A stretch of DNA of 44,934 nt from Lactiplantibacillus fabifermentans DSM 21115 (GCF_000498955.2 NZ_AYGX02000077.1:1-44934); one strand, 5' to 3'; numbered from the stretch's first letter, positions 8,308 to 19,000 are shown. Made by a program: numbers and translations. Notes: generated by a model from the letters alone, not told the origin.

Positions 8308-9036
8308 ATGAAGTTGTTGGCCATAGATACATCCAATCGTCCACTGAGTGTGGCGGTTTTAGATGACACCAAAGTTCTTGCCACGACGACCACGAATATG
8401 GGCCGAAATCACAGTAGTACCTTATTACCCATTATTGAGCAGTCGCTGGCACAAGCGCAGTTAGTTCCCGAAGCTATTGATCGCATCGTGGTTGCTGCCG
8501 GTCCAGGCTCGTATACCGGGTTGCGGATTGGAGTAACGACGGCCAAAACTTTTGCATTTTCTTTACATAAAGAATTAGTTGGTTTGTCAAGCTTGGCGGT
8601 TTTAGCGGGTAATATCGTCACGGCGGGGCAACTCGTCGTACCATTATTTGATGCGCGCCGCGACAACATCTTTACGGGGCTATATCGGATTGATGCGACT
8701 GGTCAACCCCAAAATGTGTTACCAGATCAACATGTGAGTGTCGCAACTTGGTGTGAGCAGTTAGCGGCTTACGATGAACCGATTGTCTTTGTTGGTAGTG
8801 ATGTCGCTGCGTATGCTGAGGCCTTGCAAACGAATTTAGGGGCCCGTTTCGTGCGGGCGGCGGCCCAGCTTGATTTACCACAAGCGACGGTCCTCGGCTT
8901 ATTAGGTCGGACGGCCACGCCAGTTGAAAACATCCATGCCTTTGTGCCGAATTACTTACGGCTGACGCAAGCTGAACGTGATTGGCAAGCCCAACACCCG
9001 AAAGAGGATCATGCGCCTTATGTTGAAAAAATTTAA
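8308..9036 (+). CDS. tsaB: tRNA threonylcarbamoyladenosine biosynthesis protein TsaB
   Basis: TsaB is the partner that binds and activates TsaD in making the t6A modification at position 37 of ANN-decoding tRNAs. The protein starts MKLLAIDTSNRPLSVAV, the usual ASKHA-fold opening. It also has GRNHSSTLLP and the family motif AAGPGSYTGLRIGVTTAK. The length of 242 residues is normal. The ATG follows GAGGAG. It heads a cluster with two acetyltransferases and tsaD, the order found across Lactobacillales. The third component, TsaE, is not in the window. Confidence 0.95.
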   Translation: MKLLAIDTSNRPLSVAVLDDTKVLATTTTNMGRNHSSTLLPIIEQSLAQAQLVPEAIDRIVVAAGPGSYTGLRIGVTTAKTFAFSLHKELVGLSSLAVLAGNIVTAGQLVVPLFDARRDNIFTGLYRIDATGQPQNVLPDQHVSVATWCEQLAAYDEPIVFVGSDVAAYAEALQTNLGARFVRAAAQLDLPQATVLGLLGRTATPVENIHAFVPNYLRLTQAERDWQAQHPKEDHAPYVEKI

Positions 9037-9598
9037 GCAATATTTGCAGAAAATGACGACTAATCGTAGTCAACGCCGCCAAAAAGTGATGGAAATTGAA
9101 CACCACATTGTGCAAGTTGGCGCGACTGGTTACTACTTATCACGGGCCTTAATTACGGATGTGCCCGAAATGTTGGCCATTGAACGCGCCGTTTATGCGG
9201 GGAAAACACCGTGGGATGAAAATGCCTTTAAAACGGAGTTACGCCGGCAAAGTGGCCGCTTTTATATCGTGATGCGCCATGAAGATCGACTGGTAGCCTT
9301 TTGTGGGTGTGCTTTTGATGACCGCCGCCAAGATGCCCACATTACTAATATTGCGGTGCATCCAGATTTTCAAAATCAAGGTTTGGGCCATTTTATGATG
9401 CAAACGATGATTGACCGCGCCACGGAATTAAAATATCGGACCGTGACTTTAGAAGTGCGGTACAGTAACGCGAATGCCCAACGGTTATATTTAAGCCTCG
9501 GCTTCGATAAAACGGGGATTAAAAAGCGCTATTATTTTGGCGACCATGAAGATGCGATTGATATGACGTATCACTTACCAACCCCGACTGATGACTGA
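9020..9598 (+). CDS. rimI: RimI-type N-acetyltransferase (GNAT)
   Basis: This is a GNAT acetyltransferase placed between tsaB and tsaD, as is usual for RimI, which acetylates the N-terminus of ribosomal protein S18. The core runs from YYLSRALITDVPEMLAIERA to the acetyl-CoA-binding stretch IAVHPDFQNQGLGHFMMQ (a Q/RxxGxG/A motif) and EVRYSNANAQRLYLSLGF. The N-terminal 35 residues are basic. The start is uncertain: ATG 9020 has AAGAGG about 12 bases before it, while ATG 9011 sits too close to that site. It overlaps the end of tsaB by 17 bases. The real substrate is not shown by sequence. Confidence 0.85.
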   Translation: MLKKFKQYLQKMTTNRSQRRQKVMEIEHHIVQVGATGYYLSRALITDVPEMLAIERAVYAGKTPWDENAFKTELRRQSGRFYIVMRHEDRLVAFCGCAFDDRRQDAHITNIAVHPDFQNQGLGHFMMQTMIDRATELKYRTVTLEVRYSNANAQRLYLSLGFDKTGIKKRYYFGDHEDAIDMTYHLPTPTDD

Positions 9599-10055
9599 GC
9601 GGGTCGGCCAGGTGCTGACAAGCACGCATTGGTCAGCAACGACTGCGGCCAAGCTTTGTTATGATTTAGCAGCGGCCGCGTATCCGCATGGGGCGCCTTG
9701 GCGGTTAGCAACTTTTATTGCCGATATGGAAATGCCGCAAGCTGATTATCGTGTTTTGATGGTCAATGACCGGCCCATTGGGTTTGTTAGTCTTACGGTT
9801 GTGTTGGATGAAGTCGAAATCACCAATGTGGCAATCCATCCAGATTTTCAACGGCAAGGCTGGGCGTATTACTTGTTACAACAAGTCTTGACGTCCTTAC
9901 CAAGTGCGAATAAAGTCTTTTTAGAAGTGCGCGCTAGTAATAGCGCCGCGCAGCAGTTGTACCAGCGCTGTGGGTTTCAGACGATTTCGACGCGGTCAGC
10001 TTATTATCAAAATCCGCGTGAAGACGCGTTAATTATGCGAAAAATTATTAAATAA
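9591..10055 (+). CDS. Second RimI-like GNAT N-acetyltransferase
   Basis: This is a second, shorter GNAT protein of 154 residues next to the first. It has the acetyl-CoA motif [19 protein letters not shown], in which the third conserved position is Trp-Ala instead of Leu-Gly, and [18 protein letters not shown] near the C-terminus. The ATG overlaps the stop of the preceding gene by eight bases, so the two are translationally coupled. It looks like a diverged tandem duplicate of the RimI gene. Which of the two acetylates S18 cannot be told from sequence. Some annotations would call this one rimI. Confidence 0.85.
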   Translation: MTERVGQVLTSTHWSATTAAKLCYDLAAAAYPHGAPWRLATFIADMEMPQADYRVLMVNDRPIGFVSLTVVLDEVEITNVAIHPDFQRQGWAYYLLQQVLTSLPSANKVFLEVRASNSAAQQLYQRCGFQTISTRSAYYQNPREDALIMRKIIK

Positions 10056-10069
10056 AAGGATGGTCACTC

Positions 10070-11107
10070 GTGGAGAAACAAAATTTAATCTTAGCATTTG
10101 AGTCCAGTTGTGATGAAACGAGTGTGGCCGTGATTGCGGATGGTCATACGATTTTATCGAATGTGATTGCGACGCAAATTAATAGTCACAAACGCTTTGG
10201 TGGCGTCGTGCCCGAAGTAGCGAGTCGCCATCATATTGAAGAAATTACGATTTGTATTGGAGATGCGCTCAAAGAGGCCCAAGTGACTTATGATGACTTG
10301 GATGCCGTGGCGGTAACGTATGGTCCTGGATTGGTCGGCGCCTTATTAGTCGGGGTCAATGCCGCTAAAGTGATTGCTTATACGCATCACTTGCCACTCA
10401 TTCCCGTTAATCATATGGCCGGCCACATCTATGCGGCGCGTTTTGTGGAACCTTTCCAATTCCCATTGATGGCCTTACTAGTGTCTGGTGGGCATACGGA
10501 ATTAGTTTATATGCAAGCCGATGGTCAATTTGAAATCATCGGTGAAACGCGCGACGATGCTGCCGGTGAAGCTTACGATAAGATTGGCCGGGTGCTCGGC
10601 GTGCCGTATCCAGCCGGGAAAGTTATCGACGAAATGGCACATCAAGGTCATGATACGTTTAAGTTTCCACGGGCGATGATTGATGAAGATAACTACGACT
10701 TCAGTTTTAGTGGGTTGAAGAGTGCCTTTATCAATACTGTGCATCATGCCGACCAAATTGGGGAAACGCTCGATAAAAACGACTTAGCGGCTAGCTTTCA
10801 AGCTAGTGTTGTGGACGTGTTGGTCAGCAAGACGGAACGAGTCTTACGCGAATATCCGGTTAAGCAGTTAGTCTTAGCGGGTGGGGTCGCAGCTAACCAC
10901 GGTTTGCGCGAACGGTTAACGGCTGAATTACCAGCGAAGTTTCCAGATATGAAGTTAGTCTTAGCGCCGTTGAAGCTCTGCGGTGATAATGGCGCCATGA
11001 TTGGGGCCGCCGCTTACGTGCAATATCAACATCAACAATTTGGCGATGCAACTTTGAATGCTGATCCAAGCTTAGAATTTGATTGGATGCCCAATATGGT
11101 GCATTAA
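10070..11107 (+). CDS. tsaD: tRNA N6-adenosine threonylcarbamoyltransferase TsaD
   Basis: TsaD transfers the threonylcarbamoyl group to A37 of tRNA, in complex with TsaB and TsaE. It shows [12 protein letters not shown] at the start, the metal-binding HMAGHIYAA with its two histidines, [19 protein letters not shown], and [14 protein letters not shown] with downstream [11 protein letters not shown]. It has 345 residues. The start codon is GTG at 10070, preceded by AAAGGATGG. It is the last gene of the tsaB operon and is followed by a strong terminator. Confidence 0.97.
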   Translation: MEKQNLILAFESSCDETSVAVIADGHTILSNVIATQINSHKRFGGVVPEVASRHHIEEITICIGDALKEAQVTYDDLDAVAVTYGPGLVGALLVGVNAAKVIAYTHHLPLIPVNHMAGHIYAARFVEPFQFPLMALLVSGGHTELVYMQADGQFEIIGETRDDAAGEAYDKIGRVLGVPYPAGKVIDEMAHQGHDTFKFPRAMIDEDNYDFSFSGLKSAFINTVHHADQIGETLDKNDLAASFQASVVDVLVSKTERVLREYPVKQLVLAGGVAANHGLRERLTAELPAKFPDMKLVLAPLKLCGDNGAMIGAAAYVQYQHQQFGDATLNADPSLEFDWMPNMVH

Positions 11108-11121
11108 TTAATCATGATTTA

Positions 11122-11176
11122 AAAGATCCGCCAATAACTAATTACCGTGCTGGTAGTTAGTTATTGGCGGATCTTT
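11122..11176. terminator. Bidirectional terminator between tsaD and ABC-F gene
   Basis: A perfect 20-bp inverted repeat, 11122-11141 with 11157-11176, has a 15-base loop. The stem begins and ends in A/T runs, so it can serve both converging genes. The stem is unusually long and perfect. Confidence 0.85.
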
Positions 11177-11195
11177 ATTTTCTGAATCGTTGTCC

Positions 11196-13175
11196 TTAGT
11201 CTAATTCTTCTAAGGCTTCAGCTTGTTCTGTCCAGTCTTCTTCAACGGTGGCCTGTTCAGTGGTGAGCGCGTCAAGTTGCTTTTGCAAATCTTGGAGCTG
11301 ACCGACATCCGCTGAAACTTCCGGTTGGGCCATTTGTTCTTGAATCGCAGTCGCTTGCTCGTCTAAGGCTGTCATTTTAGCCTCTAAGGCGGCGACGGTG
11401 CGCTCAAGTTTACGTTTTTCACGTTGTTGTTGCTTGCTAGCTTGATAGTTTTGCTGCCCTTTAGAACGGGTATCAACGGGTGCCGCGACACTGCTATCTG
11501 GAGCGGCACTTGCGGCATTTTCCGCCGCTTCGCTGGCTGCGGCGGCTGCCAATTCAGCTTGTTCTTGTTTTTTATCGATATAATAATCGTAATCACCCAA
11601 GAACAGTTCAGTCCCAGTTGGGGAGACTTCCACGACGCTGGTGGCCACTTGGTTAATGAAATAACGGTCATGGGAAACGAAGAGTAGGGTGCCATCAAAA
11701 TCATTTAAAGCCACTTCTAAGACTTCGCGGCTATCAATGTCCAAATGGTTAGTCGGTTCGTCTAAAATTAAGAAGTTATCGTTTTGCATGGCGAGCTTCG
11801 TTAATAACAAGCGGGCACGTTCGCCACCAGATAAAGCGTTGATTGGTTTGTCAACGTCTTCACCGGTGAATAAGAAACTCCCCAGAATCGTCCGAATATC
11901 TTTTTCGGGTGTCGTCGGATGTTCGTCCCATAATTCACTTAGGACAGTTTTCTTGTCGTGCAAGTTTTTTTGTTCCTGATCGTAATAACCCGTAACAACG
12001 TTTGTGCCGAAGACTGCTTGCCCTTTTATGAATGGAATCTGACCTAAAATACTCTTCAACAAGGTTGATTTACCGATCCCATTAGGACCAACGATGGCAA
12101 TCGCTTCGTGTTTTTTAACATTTAACGTATCTGGTTCCGATAGCGTTCGCCCGTCGTAACCAACCGCGGCATCTTTGACTGTCAAGACAATGTTGCCACT
12201 TTGCTTAGCAGCGTGAAAACCAAAGTGGGCCGTCTTCTCGTCGCCATCGGGACGTTCTAAGCGGTCCATTTTTTCAAGTTGTTTCCGCCGTGATTGGGCC
12301 CGCTTGGTGGTCGAAGCCCGCACGATATTGCGATTGACGAAATCTTCTAGCTTACTGATTTCGGCTTGCTGTTTTTCGTAATGTTTCCACTCGGCTTGAA
12401 TCCGCGCCGCTTTTTGTTGGACGTATTGATCGTAGTTACCAGTATAGTGCACCATTTCATGATGGGATAAATCGTAAACTTCATTAACCACGCGGTCTAA
12501 GAAATACCGGTCATGGCTGACGATTAACAGGGCGCCACTGTACGATTGCAAATAACTTTCCAACCACGTCAAGGTTTCTACGTCCAAATGGTTGGTCGGT
12601 TCATCCAAGATTAACAAGTCGCGTTTTTCAAGCAATAACTTGGCTAACGCTAATTGGGTCTTTTGGCCCCCAGAAAGCGCGGTGACGGACTTGTCATAGA
12701 CGTCAGCGTCGAATTGAAAGCCGTGCAAGACCCCACGAATTTCGGCTTGATAGCCATAACCATTTTTTTGTTGAAAGTCCGTTTGAACTTGATCATAAGT
12801 TTTTAAAGTTTGTTGATAGGCCGTTTCATCGGCCATAATTTTAGGATCACTAAGTTGAGCTTCTAATTGGTGCATTTGCGCTTCTAACTTATGTAGTTCG
12901 GCAAAGACACTGCTCATTTCTTCCCAAATAGTATTATCGCTATTTAGGCCTTGGTCTTGGGCTAAGTAGCCAATGGTTAGCCCTTTGCGCATCGAGATTT
13001 GGCCTTCATCAGGGACGGTTTCACCAGCAATCATTTTAAGTAAAGTTGATTTACCGGCACCGTTGCGACCGACTAAGGCGACGCGGCCATGTTCTTGAAT
13101 GTCCATTTGTACGTTTTCGAACAAGACATCGGCACCAAAACGCCGCATCACTTGCTGTACTTGTAATAAAATCAC
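11196..13175 (-). CDS. ABC-F family ATPase (YdiF-like translation factor)
   Basis: This cytoplasmic tandem-ATPase protein has no membrane segments, as expected for ABC-F factors that act on the ribosome. The first ATPase has GRNGAGKSTLLK (about residues 36-47), LSGGQKTQLALAKLLL and LILDEPTNHLD. A linker rich in charged residues (about 235-320) follows. The second ATPase has GPNGIGKSTLLKS, LSGGERARLLLTKLA and LILDEPTNHLD. The C-terminal 110 residues are Ala/Gln/Glu-rich and probably a coiled coil. It has 659 residues. The start is GTG at 13175 with GAAAGGAGC upstream. It resembles B. subtilis YdiF, located next to rex there too, more than the antibiotic-resistance ABC-F types. Confidence 0.92.
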   Translation of the reverse strand: MILLQVQQVMRRFGADVLFENVQMDIQEHGRVALVGRNGAGKSTLLKMIAGETVPDEGQISMRKGLTIGYLAQDQGLNSDNTIWEEMSSVFAELHKLEAQMHQLEAQLSDPKIMADETAYQQTLKTYDQVQTDFQQKNGYGYQAEIRGVLHGFQFDADVYDKSVTALSGGQKTQLALAKLLLEKRDLLILDEPTNHLDVETLTWLESYLQSYSGALLIVSHDRYFLDRVVNEVYDLSHHEMVHYTGNYDQYVQQKAARIQAEWKHYEKQQAEISKLEDFVNRNIVRASTTKRAQSRRKQLEKMDRLERPDGDEKTAHFGFHAAKQSGNIVLTVKDAAVGYDGRTLSEPDTLNVKKHEAIAIVGPNGIGKSTLLKSILGQIPFIKGQAVFGTNVVTGYYDQEQKNLHDKKTVLSELWDEHPTTPEKDIRTILGSFLFTGEDVDKPINALSGGERARLLLTKLAMQNDNFLILDEPTNHLDIDSREVLEVALNDFDGTLLFVSHDRYFINQVATSVVEVSPTGTELFLGDYDYYIDKKQEQAELAAAAASEAAENAASAAPDSSVAAPVDTRSKGQQNYQASKQQQREKRKLERTVAALEAKMTALDEQATAIQEQMAQPEVSADVGQLQDLQKQLDALTTEQATVEEDWTEQAEALEELD

Positions 13176-13269
13176 GTTTTTTAAGCTCCTTTCACATTTG
13201 ATTCGTCAAACAATTGTAGCATATTGCCACGCTTGGCCCTAGTAATACGGAATAATAAGTAATTATTAT

Positions 13270-13297
13270 TTCACAAAGTGACGCATTATGCTAGAAT
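13270..13297 (+). promoter_or_regulatory. Candidate rex promoter with Rex-like half-site
   Basis: TTCACA (13270-13275) and TAGAAT (13292-13297) are 16 bases apart, 45 bases before rex. The -35 lies in TTCACAA, one half of the Rex operator (TTGTGA-N6-TCACAA). The other half is poorly matched. A second TTCACAA occurs at 13311-13317. Autoregulation is only suggested. Confidence 0.45.
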
Positions 13298-13342
13298 AGT
13301 GTCAGCAAATTCACAAACTTTTGAACAAGGAGGGTTCGTCAA

Positions 13343-14008
13343 ATGGCAGAAACAAAAATTCCGCGCGCTACGGCTAAACGGTTGCCGATTTATTATCGGT
13401 ATTTAAATATTTTGCTCGATGCGGATAAGAAACGCGTTTCGTCCACTGAATTATCTGAGGCGGTCAAGGTTGATTCAGCAACAATCCGCCGTGATTTTTC
13501 TTATTTTGGGGCGTTAGGTAAACGTGGCTATGGCTACGATGTCGAAAAGTTGTTGGCGTTCTTTAAGAAGATTTTAAATCAGGATACGCTGACGAACGTG
13601 GCATTAATTGGGGTTGGGAATTTAGGGCACGCGTTGCTCAACTTTAACTTCCACAAAAATAGTAATGTGCGGATTTCGGCGGCATTCGATGTCAACGAAG
13701 ATATCGCTAACACGGTCCAAAGTGGGGTCCCCGTCTATCCAATGACGGAATTAAAGAAGCAATTGATCGAACAACAAATTGAAATTGCCATTTTAACGAT
13801 TCCGACGTCGGTCGTGCAACACGTCACCGACGAATTAGTTGATGCGAACGTTAAGGGTATCATGAACTTTACGCCACTACGGATTTCAGTGCCAGAAACG
13901 GTGCGGGTCCAAAATGTTGATTTAACCAACGAATTACAAACGTTGATTTACTTCATCGAACACTATGGTGAACAACTGGGCGATAAAAAAGACGATTTTG
14001 ATGAATAG
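13343..14008 (+). CDS. rex: Redox-sensing transcriptional repressor Rex
   Basis: Rex senses the NADH/NAD ratio and represses fermentative and respiratory genes when NADH is low. The N-terminal winged helix (about residues 10-75) includes [13 protein letters not shown] and [20 protein letters not shown], the DNA-recognition region. The Rossmann domain starts at [14 protein letters not shown] (about 92-105) and includes SAAFDVNED. The C-terminal domain-swap helix is [12 protein letters not shown]. It has 221 residues. The ATG follows AAGGAGGG. A terminator follows at once, so the gene is probably transcribed alone. Confidence 0.96.
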   Translation: MAETKIPRATAKRLPIYYRYLNILLDADKKRVSSTELSEAVKVDSATIRRDFSYFGALGKRGYGYDVEKLLAFFKKILNQDTLTNVALIGVGNLGHALLNFNFHKNSNVRISAAFDVNEDIANTVQSGVPVYPMTELKKQLIEQQIEIAILTIPTSVVQHVTDELVDANVKGIMNFTPLRISVPETVRVQNVDLTNELQTLIYFIEHYGEQLGDKKDDFDE

Positions 14009-14009
14009 C

Positions 14010-14045
14010 AAAAAGACGCAACCAACGAGGCTGCGTCTTTTTTTT
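14010..14045. terminator. Terminator after rex
   Basis: The stem AAAGACGCA (14012-14020) pairs with TGCGTCTTT (14032-14040), followed by a run of eight or more T. A-rich flanks upstream let it also serve the CPBP gene on the other strand, whose stop lies at 14048. Confidence 0.93.
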
Positions 14046-14047
14046 AC

Positions 14048-14689
14048 TCATTTAATGGATAATAGACTAAATAAAACGGCGACGATATTCATCAAAATAT
14101 GCGCAATCATGGAAGTGGCAATGCGGCCCGTTTGCCGGTAGAGCCAGCAGAAGAGTAGGCCAATGAAGGCGTACAAGATGAGATGACCGTCCGCATGGGC
14201 TAGCGCGAAAAATAAGCTGGAAATGACCGCGGCCCCCACGGTTCCCGTCACGGGCGTCAAGCTACCGAAAATAACTTTACGGAAGACGATTTCTTCCATA
14301 ATCGGGGCACCGACTAAAATCGCTAAGAAGAAGACCGGGTATTGGCGGCCGACCGTCATCAATTCGGTGGTATTGGCGGAAGCCGCCGATTGACCGAGTA
14401 ATTGGGTGATTTGCAAGATGACCACTTGCCCCACGGTAACTAGAACGGCACCTAAGAGGCCCCAGTAAATCGTTTTGGTCCAAGACTGCGGTTCGGCTTC
14501 CAAGGTGTTGGGTTCATTGTGATAGTTGGCTAGTCCGACCAAAATAACGGCACCTAACAAATAGTCGATGGTTTCCACGACAAAAATTTGTGAGCCTAAT
14601 TTGGGGAGGAGCGTTGTTAACAAGGTTGGGATTGTAAAGATAACAAAGTAGACAATTAGAATTGCCAGCGATTGGCGGCGATTAGCCAT
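14048..14689 (-). CDS. CPBP-family intramembrane metalloprotease
   Basis: This polytopic membrane protein of 213 residues belongs to the CPBP (Abi/CAAX) family. The three family motifs are visible: EEIVFR (motif 1, the glutamate pair and Arg), ALFFALAH-like FALAH (motif 2 His) and HILMN (motif 3 His and Asn). About six to seven hydrophobic segments can be counted. I chose the ATG at 14689 with AAAGGA upstream; a TTG just before it would add one residue. Members are linked to bacteriocin self-immunity, signal processing or prenyl-protein handling, but the target here is unknown. It is convergent with rex and divergent from groES. Confidence 0.88.
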   Translation of the reverse strand: MANRRQSLAILIVYFVIFTIPTLLTTLLPKLGSQIFVVETIDYLLGAVILVGLANYHNEPNTLEAEPQSWTKTIYWGLLGAVLVTVGQVVILQITQLLGQSAASANTTELMTVGRQYPVFFLAILVGAPIMEEIVFRKVIFGSLTPVTGTVGAAVISSLFFALAHADGHLILYAFIGLLFCWLYRQTGRIATSMIAHILMNIVAVLFSLLSIK

Positions 14690-14779
14690 CAACTCACGTC
14701 CTTTAAAAGTAGAATAGTTGAACTTAGTAGTCCCATTATAGTCGATTTGACATTCTTTGACTAATTATTGACAAATCAC

Positions 14780-14807
14780 TTGCAATCTGAAAACAAAATG
14801 ATATAGT
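14780..14807 (+). promoter_or_regulatory. groESL promoter
   Basis: TTGCAA (14780-14785) and TATAGT (14802-14807) have a 16-base spacer and end 11 bases before the CIRCE element. A better -35 hexamer, TTGACA at 14768, is too far upstream to pair with this -10. Confidence 0.65.
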
Positions 14808-14818
14808 TGAACTTGTGA

Positions 14819-14845
14819 TTAGCACTTGAGGTTCAGGAGTGCTAA
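14819..14845 (+). promoter_or_regulatory. CIRCE operator (HrcA-binding site)
   Basis: TTAGCACTT, nine bases, then GAGTGCTAA: the CIRCE inverted repeat with one mismatch in the left arm (consensus TTAGCACTC-N9-GAGTGCTAA). It lies just downstream of the -10 and before groES, so HrcA should repress the operon until heat or misfolded protein titrates GroEL. Confidence 0.96.
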
Positions 14846-14869
14846 AAAAGAATAAATGGAGGGATTCAC

Positions 14870-15154
14870 GTGTTAAAACCATTAGGAGATCGTGTCATCT
14901 TACAACAACAAGCTGAAGAAGAACAAACAGTTGGTGGTATCGTTATTGCCAACAACGCTAAGGAAAAGCCCCAAAGCGGTAAAGTTGTTGCTGTATCCGA
15001 TGGCCGTGTTTTAGATAACGGCACTAAAGTTGCGCCTAGCGTGAAAGTCGGCGATCAAGTATTGTTCGACAAGTACGCCGGTACTGAAGTTAAGTACGAA
15101 GGTACGACTTACCTTGTTTTACATGAAAAGGATATTGTCGCAGTCGAAGACTAA
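14870..15154 (+). CDS. groES: Co-chaperonin GroES
   Basis: GroES forms the seven-subunit lid of the GroEL chamber. It starts [11 protein letters not shown] and contains the mobile loop [19 protein letters not shown], seen as QTVGGIVI, then [17 protein letters not shown]. It has 94 residues. The frame starts at 14870 with GTG after a GGAGGG ribosome binding site. It is the first gene of the CIRCE-controlled groES-groEL operon, with a 55-base gap to groEL. Confidence 0.98.
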   Translation: MLKPLGDRVILQQQAEEEQTVGGIVIANNAKEKPQSGKVVAVSDGRVLDNGTKVAPSVKVGDQVLFDKYAGTEVKYEGTTYLVLHEKDIVAVED

Positions 15155-15206
15155 TCCCTGGAAAACGAATCGAATTTAAACAAATACATTTATGAGGTGA
15201 AGATAG

Positions 15207-16835
<1,629 letters not shown>

Positions 16836-16851
16836 GCTTAAATTAAGCGCT

Positions 16852-16887
16852 AAAAACACCTACTATTTGTGAGTAGGTGTTTTTTTG
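16852..16887 (+). terminator. Terminator after groEL
   Basis: AAAACACCTAC pairs with GTAGGTGTTTT around a short loop (about 16853-16884) and a T run follows. Confidence 0.93.
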
Positions 16888-16994
16888 TGCGGTCGGCATA
16901 ATAGTAACGCTAAAATGTGAGTAATTGGTACCGGTTTATTTGCTCATATCTGGGACTTTTGATAATTTTTAGGGGTTGCGGCGGTCATAAAAAG

Positions 16995-17023
16995 TTGACG
17001 AGTTCCCGTGATTCATGTAGTAT
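16995..17023 (+). promoter_or_regulatory. kimA promoter
   Basis: TTGACG (16995-17000), a 17-base spacer and TAGTAT (17018-17023) make a good sigma-A promoter. The leader to the start codon is only about 75 bases. I saw no sequence there resembling the c-di-AMP (ydaO) riboswitch that controls kimA in Bacillus. Confidence 0.7.
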
Positions 17024-17106
17024 TTCGTAATTTAAAGTAGTAAAATCTATTTTGACTTAGCACTTACTTGGGAATAATTATTTTTGGAAATAAAGGAGTT
17101 ATGATC

Positions 17107-18942
17107 ATGTGGCGTTATTTAAAACGGTTGCTTATCGGGAAACCGTTAAAAACCATGGATGAAGGTGGGCAAGCGCTCACCAAGTTCAAGGCACTGGCGC
17201 TGCTGTCTTCAGATGCGCTATCTTCAGTGGCCTATGGTACTGAACAGATTACGACCGTCTTAATTACACTTTCAGCAGCTGCCTTAATGTATCAATTGTG
17301 GGTGGCAGCATTGGTGTTAGTGCTATTATTTGCCATTACGATGTCGTATCGACAAATTATTCGGGCTTACCCATCAGGTGGTGGGGCGTATGTCGTTGCC
17401 AGCACAAACTGGGGCCGGCCAGCCGGCCTAGTTGCCGGGGGATCACTGTTAGTTGATTACATGCTAACTGTAGCGGTTTCTGTCACGTCTGGGACTGAAG
17501 CGATTACTTCAGCGGTACCGGCGTTAGCAAATTATCAAGTCCTAATTGCTGTTTTGATTGTTTTAGCAATTATGGCGTTGAATTTACGGGGAATGCGGGA
17601 GTCCGCTTCGTTTTTAACGTTCCCAGTCTATTTCTTCATTATTATGATTGTTGGGATGATTATTTGGGGCATCATGAACATTGCTAGCGGTAACTTAACT
17701 TACCATGCGGCCGCCGCAGTTGGGGCACCGGTTCAAGGAATGACGTTAGTGTTATTCTTCCGGGCGTTCTCATCAGGGTCATCTTCCTTGACTGGGGTTG
17801 AAGCCATTAGTAATGCTGTGCCGAACTTCCGGCGGCCTAAGCGAAAAAATGCGGCGAACACTTTGGCAATTATGTCAATCGTCTTAGCCTTCTTCTTCGC
17901 TGGTATCACGTATTTGAGTTACTATTTGGGCATTAAACCGCAATCAGATAATACGGTCTTGTCACAAATTGCTACGGCAGTATTCGGCCATGGCTTGTTC
18001 TACTATTTATTACAACTTTCGACGGCCTTGATTTTAGCCGTGGCGGCCAACACTGGGTTTTCAGCCTTTCCAATCTTGGCGTACAACTTGGCTAAAGATA
18101 AGTTCTTGCCACATGCTTACATGGACCGTGGGGATCGCTTAGGCTATTCTAATGGGATTATCTCATTAGCCGTTGGGGCGATTGCCTTAATCTTTATTTT
18201 CCATGGTAAAACGACGCTCTTGATTCCGCTATATGCGGTCGGTGTGTTCGTCCCATTCACGTTGTCACAGTCTGGAATGATTGTGCATTGGTTCCGTGAA
18301 CGTGGTCAATGGTGGTGGATGAAAGCGGCCGTTAACTTACTCGGCGCGTTAATTTCGCTCGTGTTAGTCGTCTTCTTATTCGGCTTACATTTTGCCAACG
18401 TTTGGCCTTACTTAATTGTTATGCCATTGCTGCTATACATGTTCTACCGCATCCATGTCCACTATATTCGGGTTGCCGCCCAATTACGAGTGGTGGCCAA
18501 AGAAAAAGCCGAATTGCACGATTACGATGGAGCGACGGTGATTGTGTTAGTTTCCAATGTCACGCGAGTAACGGCCCAAGCGGTCAACTATGCGCGTTCA
18601 ATCGGGGATTATGTGATTGCAATGCATGTTTCGTTTGATGAAAATCCTGAAAAGGAACACAAGACGGCGGCCGAATTCAAGTCGACCTTCCCGGATGTGC
18701 GTTTCGTGGATATTCATTCATCGTATCGGTCAATCGCGACGCCAACCTTACGTTTCTGTGATGTCATTGCTAAACGAGCGGCGGAACGGAACTTCTCGAC
18801 GACGGTCTTAGTGCCACAATTCGTACCGAAGAAGCCTTGGCAAAATATTTTGCATAACCAGACGAGTTTACGGTTACGAGCCGTCTTGAACTCACGGGAA
18901 AATATTATTGTTTCAACTTATAATTATCATTTAAAAGAATAG
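17107..18942 (+). CDS. kimA: KimA-type high-affinity potassium importer (APC superfamily)
   Basis: The 611-residue protein follows B. subtilis KimA (YdaO) along its length, by recall of that sequence: RLLIGKPLK and LSSDALSSVAYGTEQI at the start, IIRAYPSGGGAYVV, AGGSLLVDYMLTVAVSV, LTGVEAISNAVPNF, AANTGFSAFPILAYNLAKDK and PLYAVGVFVPFTLSQ. About 12 membrane segments lead to a cytoplasmic C-terminal domain of about 150 residues ending in VPQFVPKKPWQNILHNQ, typical of KimA. KimA is a proton/potassium symporter inhibited by c-di-AMP. I chose the ATG at 17107, eight bases after AAAGGAG. Many databases label such proteins amino acid permease; the KimA signature argues against that. Confidence 0.88.
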   Translation: MWRYLKRLLIGKPLKTMDEGGQALTKFKALALLSSDALSSVAYGTEQITTVLITLSAAALMYQLWVAALVLVLLFAITMSYRQIIRAYPSGGGAYVVASTNWGRPAGLVAGGSLLVDYMLTVAVSVTSGTEAITSAVPALANYQVLIAVLIVLAIMALNLRGMRESASFLTFPVYFFIIMIVGMIIWGIMNIASGNLTYHAAAAVGAPVQGMTLVLFFRAFSSGSSSLTGVEAISNAVPNFRRPKRKNAANTLAIMSIVLAFFFAGITYLSYYLGIKPQSDNTVLSQIATAVFGHGLFYYLLQLSTALILAVAANTGFSAFPILAYNLAKDKFLPHAYMDRGDRLGYSNGIISLAVGAIALIFIFHGKTTLLIPLYAVGVFVPFTLSQSGMIVHWFRERGQWWWMKAAVNLLGALISLVLVVFLFGLHFANVWPYLIVMPLLLYMFYRIHVHYIRVAAQLRVVAKEKAELHDYDGATVIVLVSNVTRVTAQAVNYARSIGDYVIAMHVSFDENPEKEHKTAAEFKSTFPDVRFVDIHSSYRSIATPTLRFCDVIAKRAAERNFSTTVLVPQFVPKKPWQNILHNQTSLRLRAVLNSRENIIVSTYNYHLKE

Positions 18943-18961
18943 TTGTCTGATATAAAAATTT

Positions 18962-19000
18962 GGGCGTGGCACTGCTTAATCGCAGCCACGTCTTTTTTTA
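18962..19000 (+). terminator. Terminator after kimA
   Basis: GGCGTGGC (18963-18970) pairs with GCCACGTC (18985-18992), with one G-U pair, followed by seven T. Confidence 0.9.

Noticed and set aside
8672-9115. Antisense open frame of 147 codons over tsaB and rimI
   Set aside because: It lies opposite two well-supported genes, has no ribosome binding site and its protein looks like no family. It is a shadow of codon bias.
14048-14689. CPBP protease as part of a bacteriocin immunity locus
   Set aside because: No bacteriocin precursor, leader with double glycine or dedicated exporter is near it. It stands alone between rex and groES.
16888-17106. c-di-AMP riboswitch before kimA
   Set aside because: The transcript leader after the best promoter is about 75 bases and shows none of the conserved ydaO core. 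Absence was judged by eye only.
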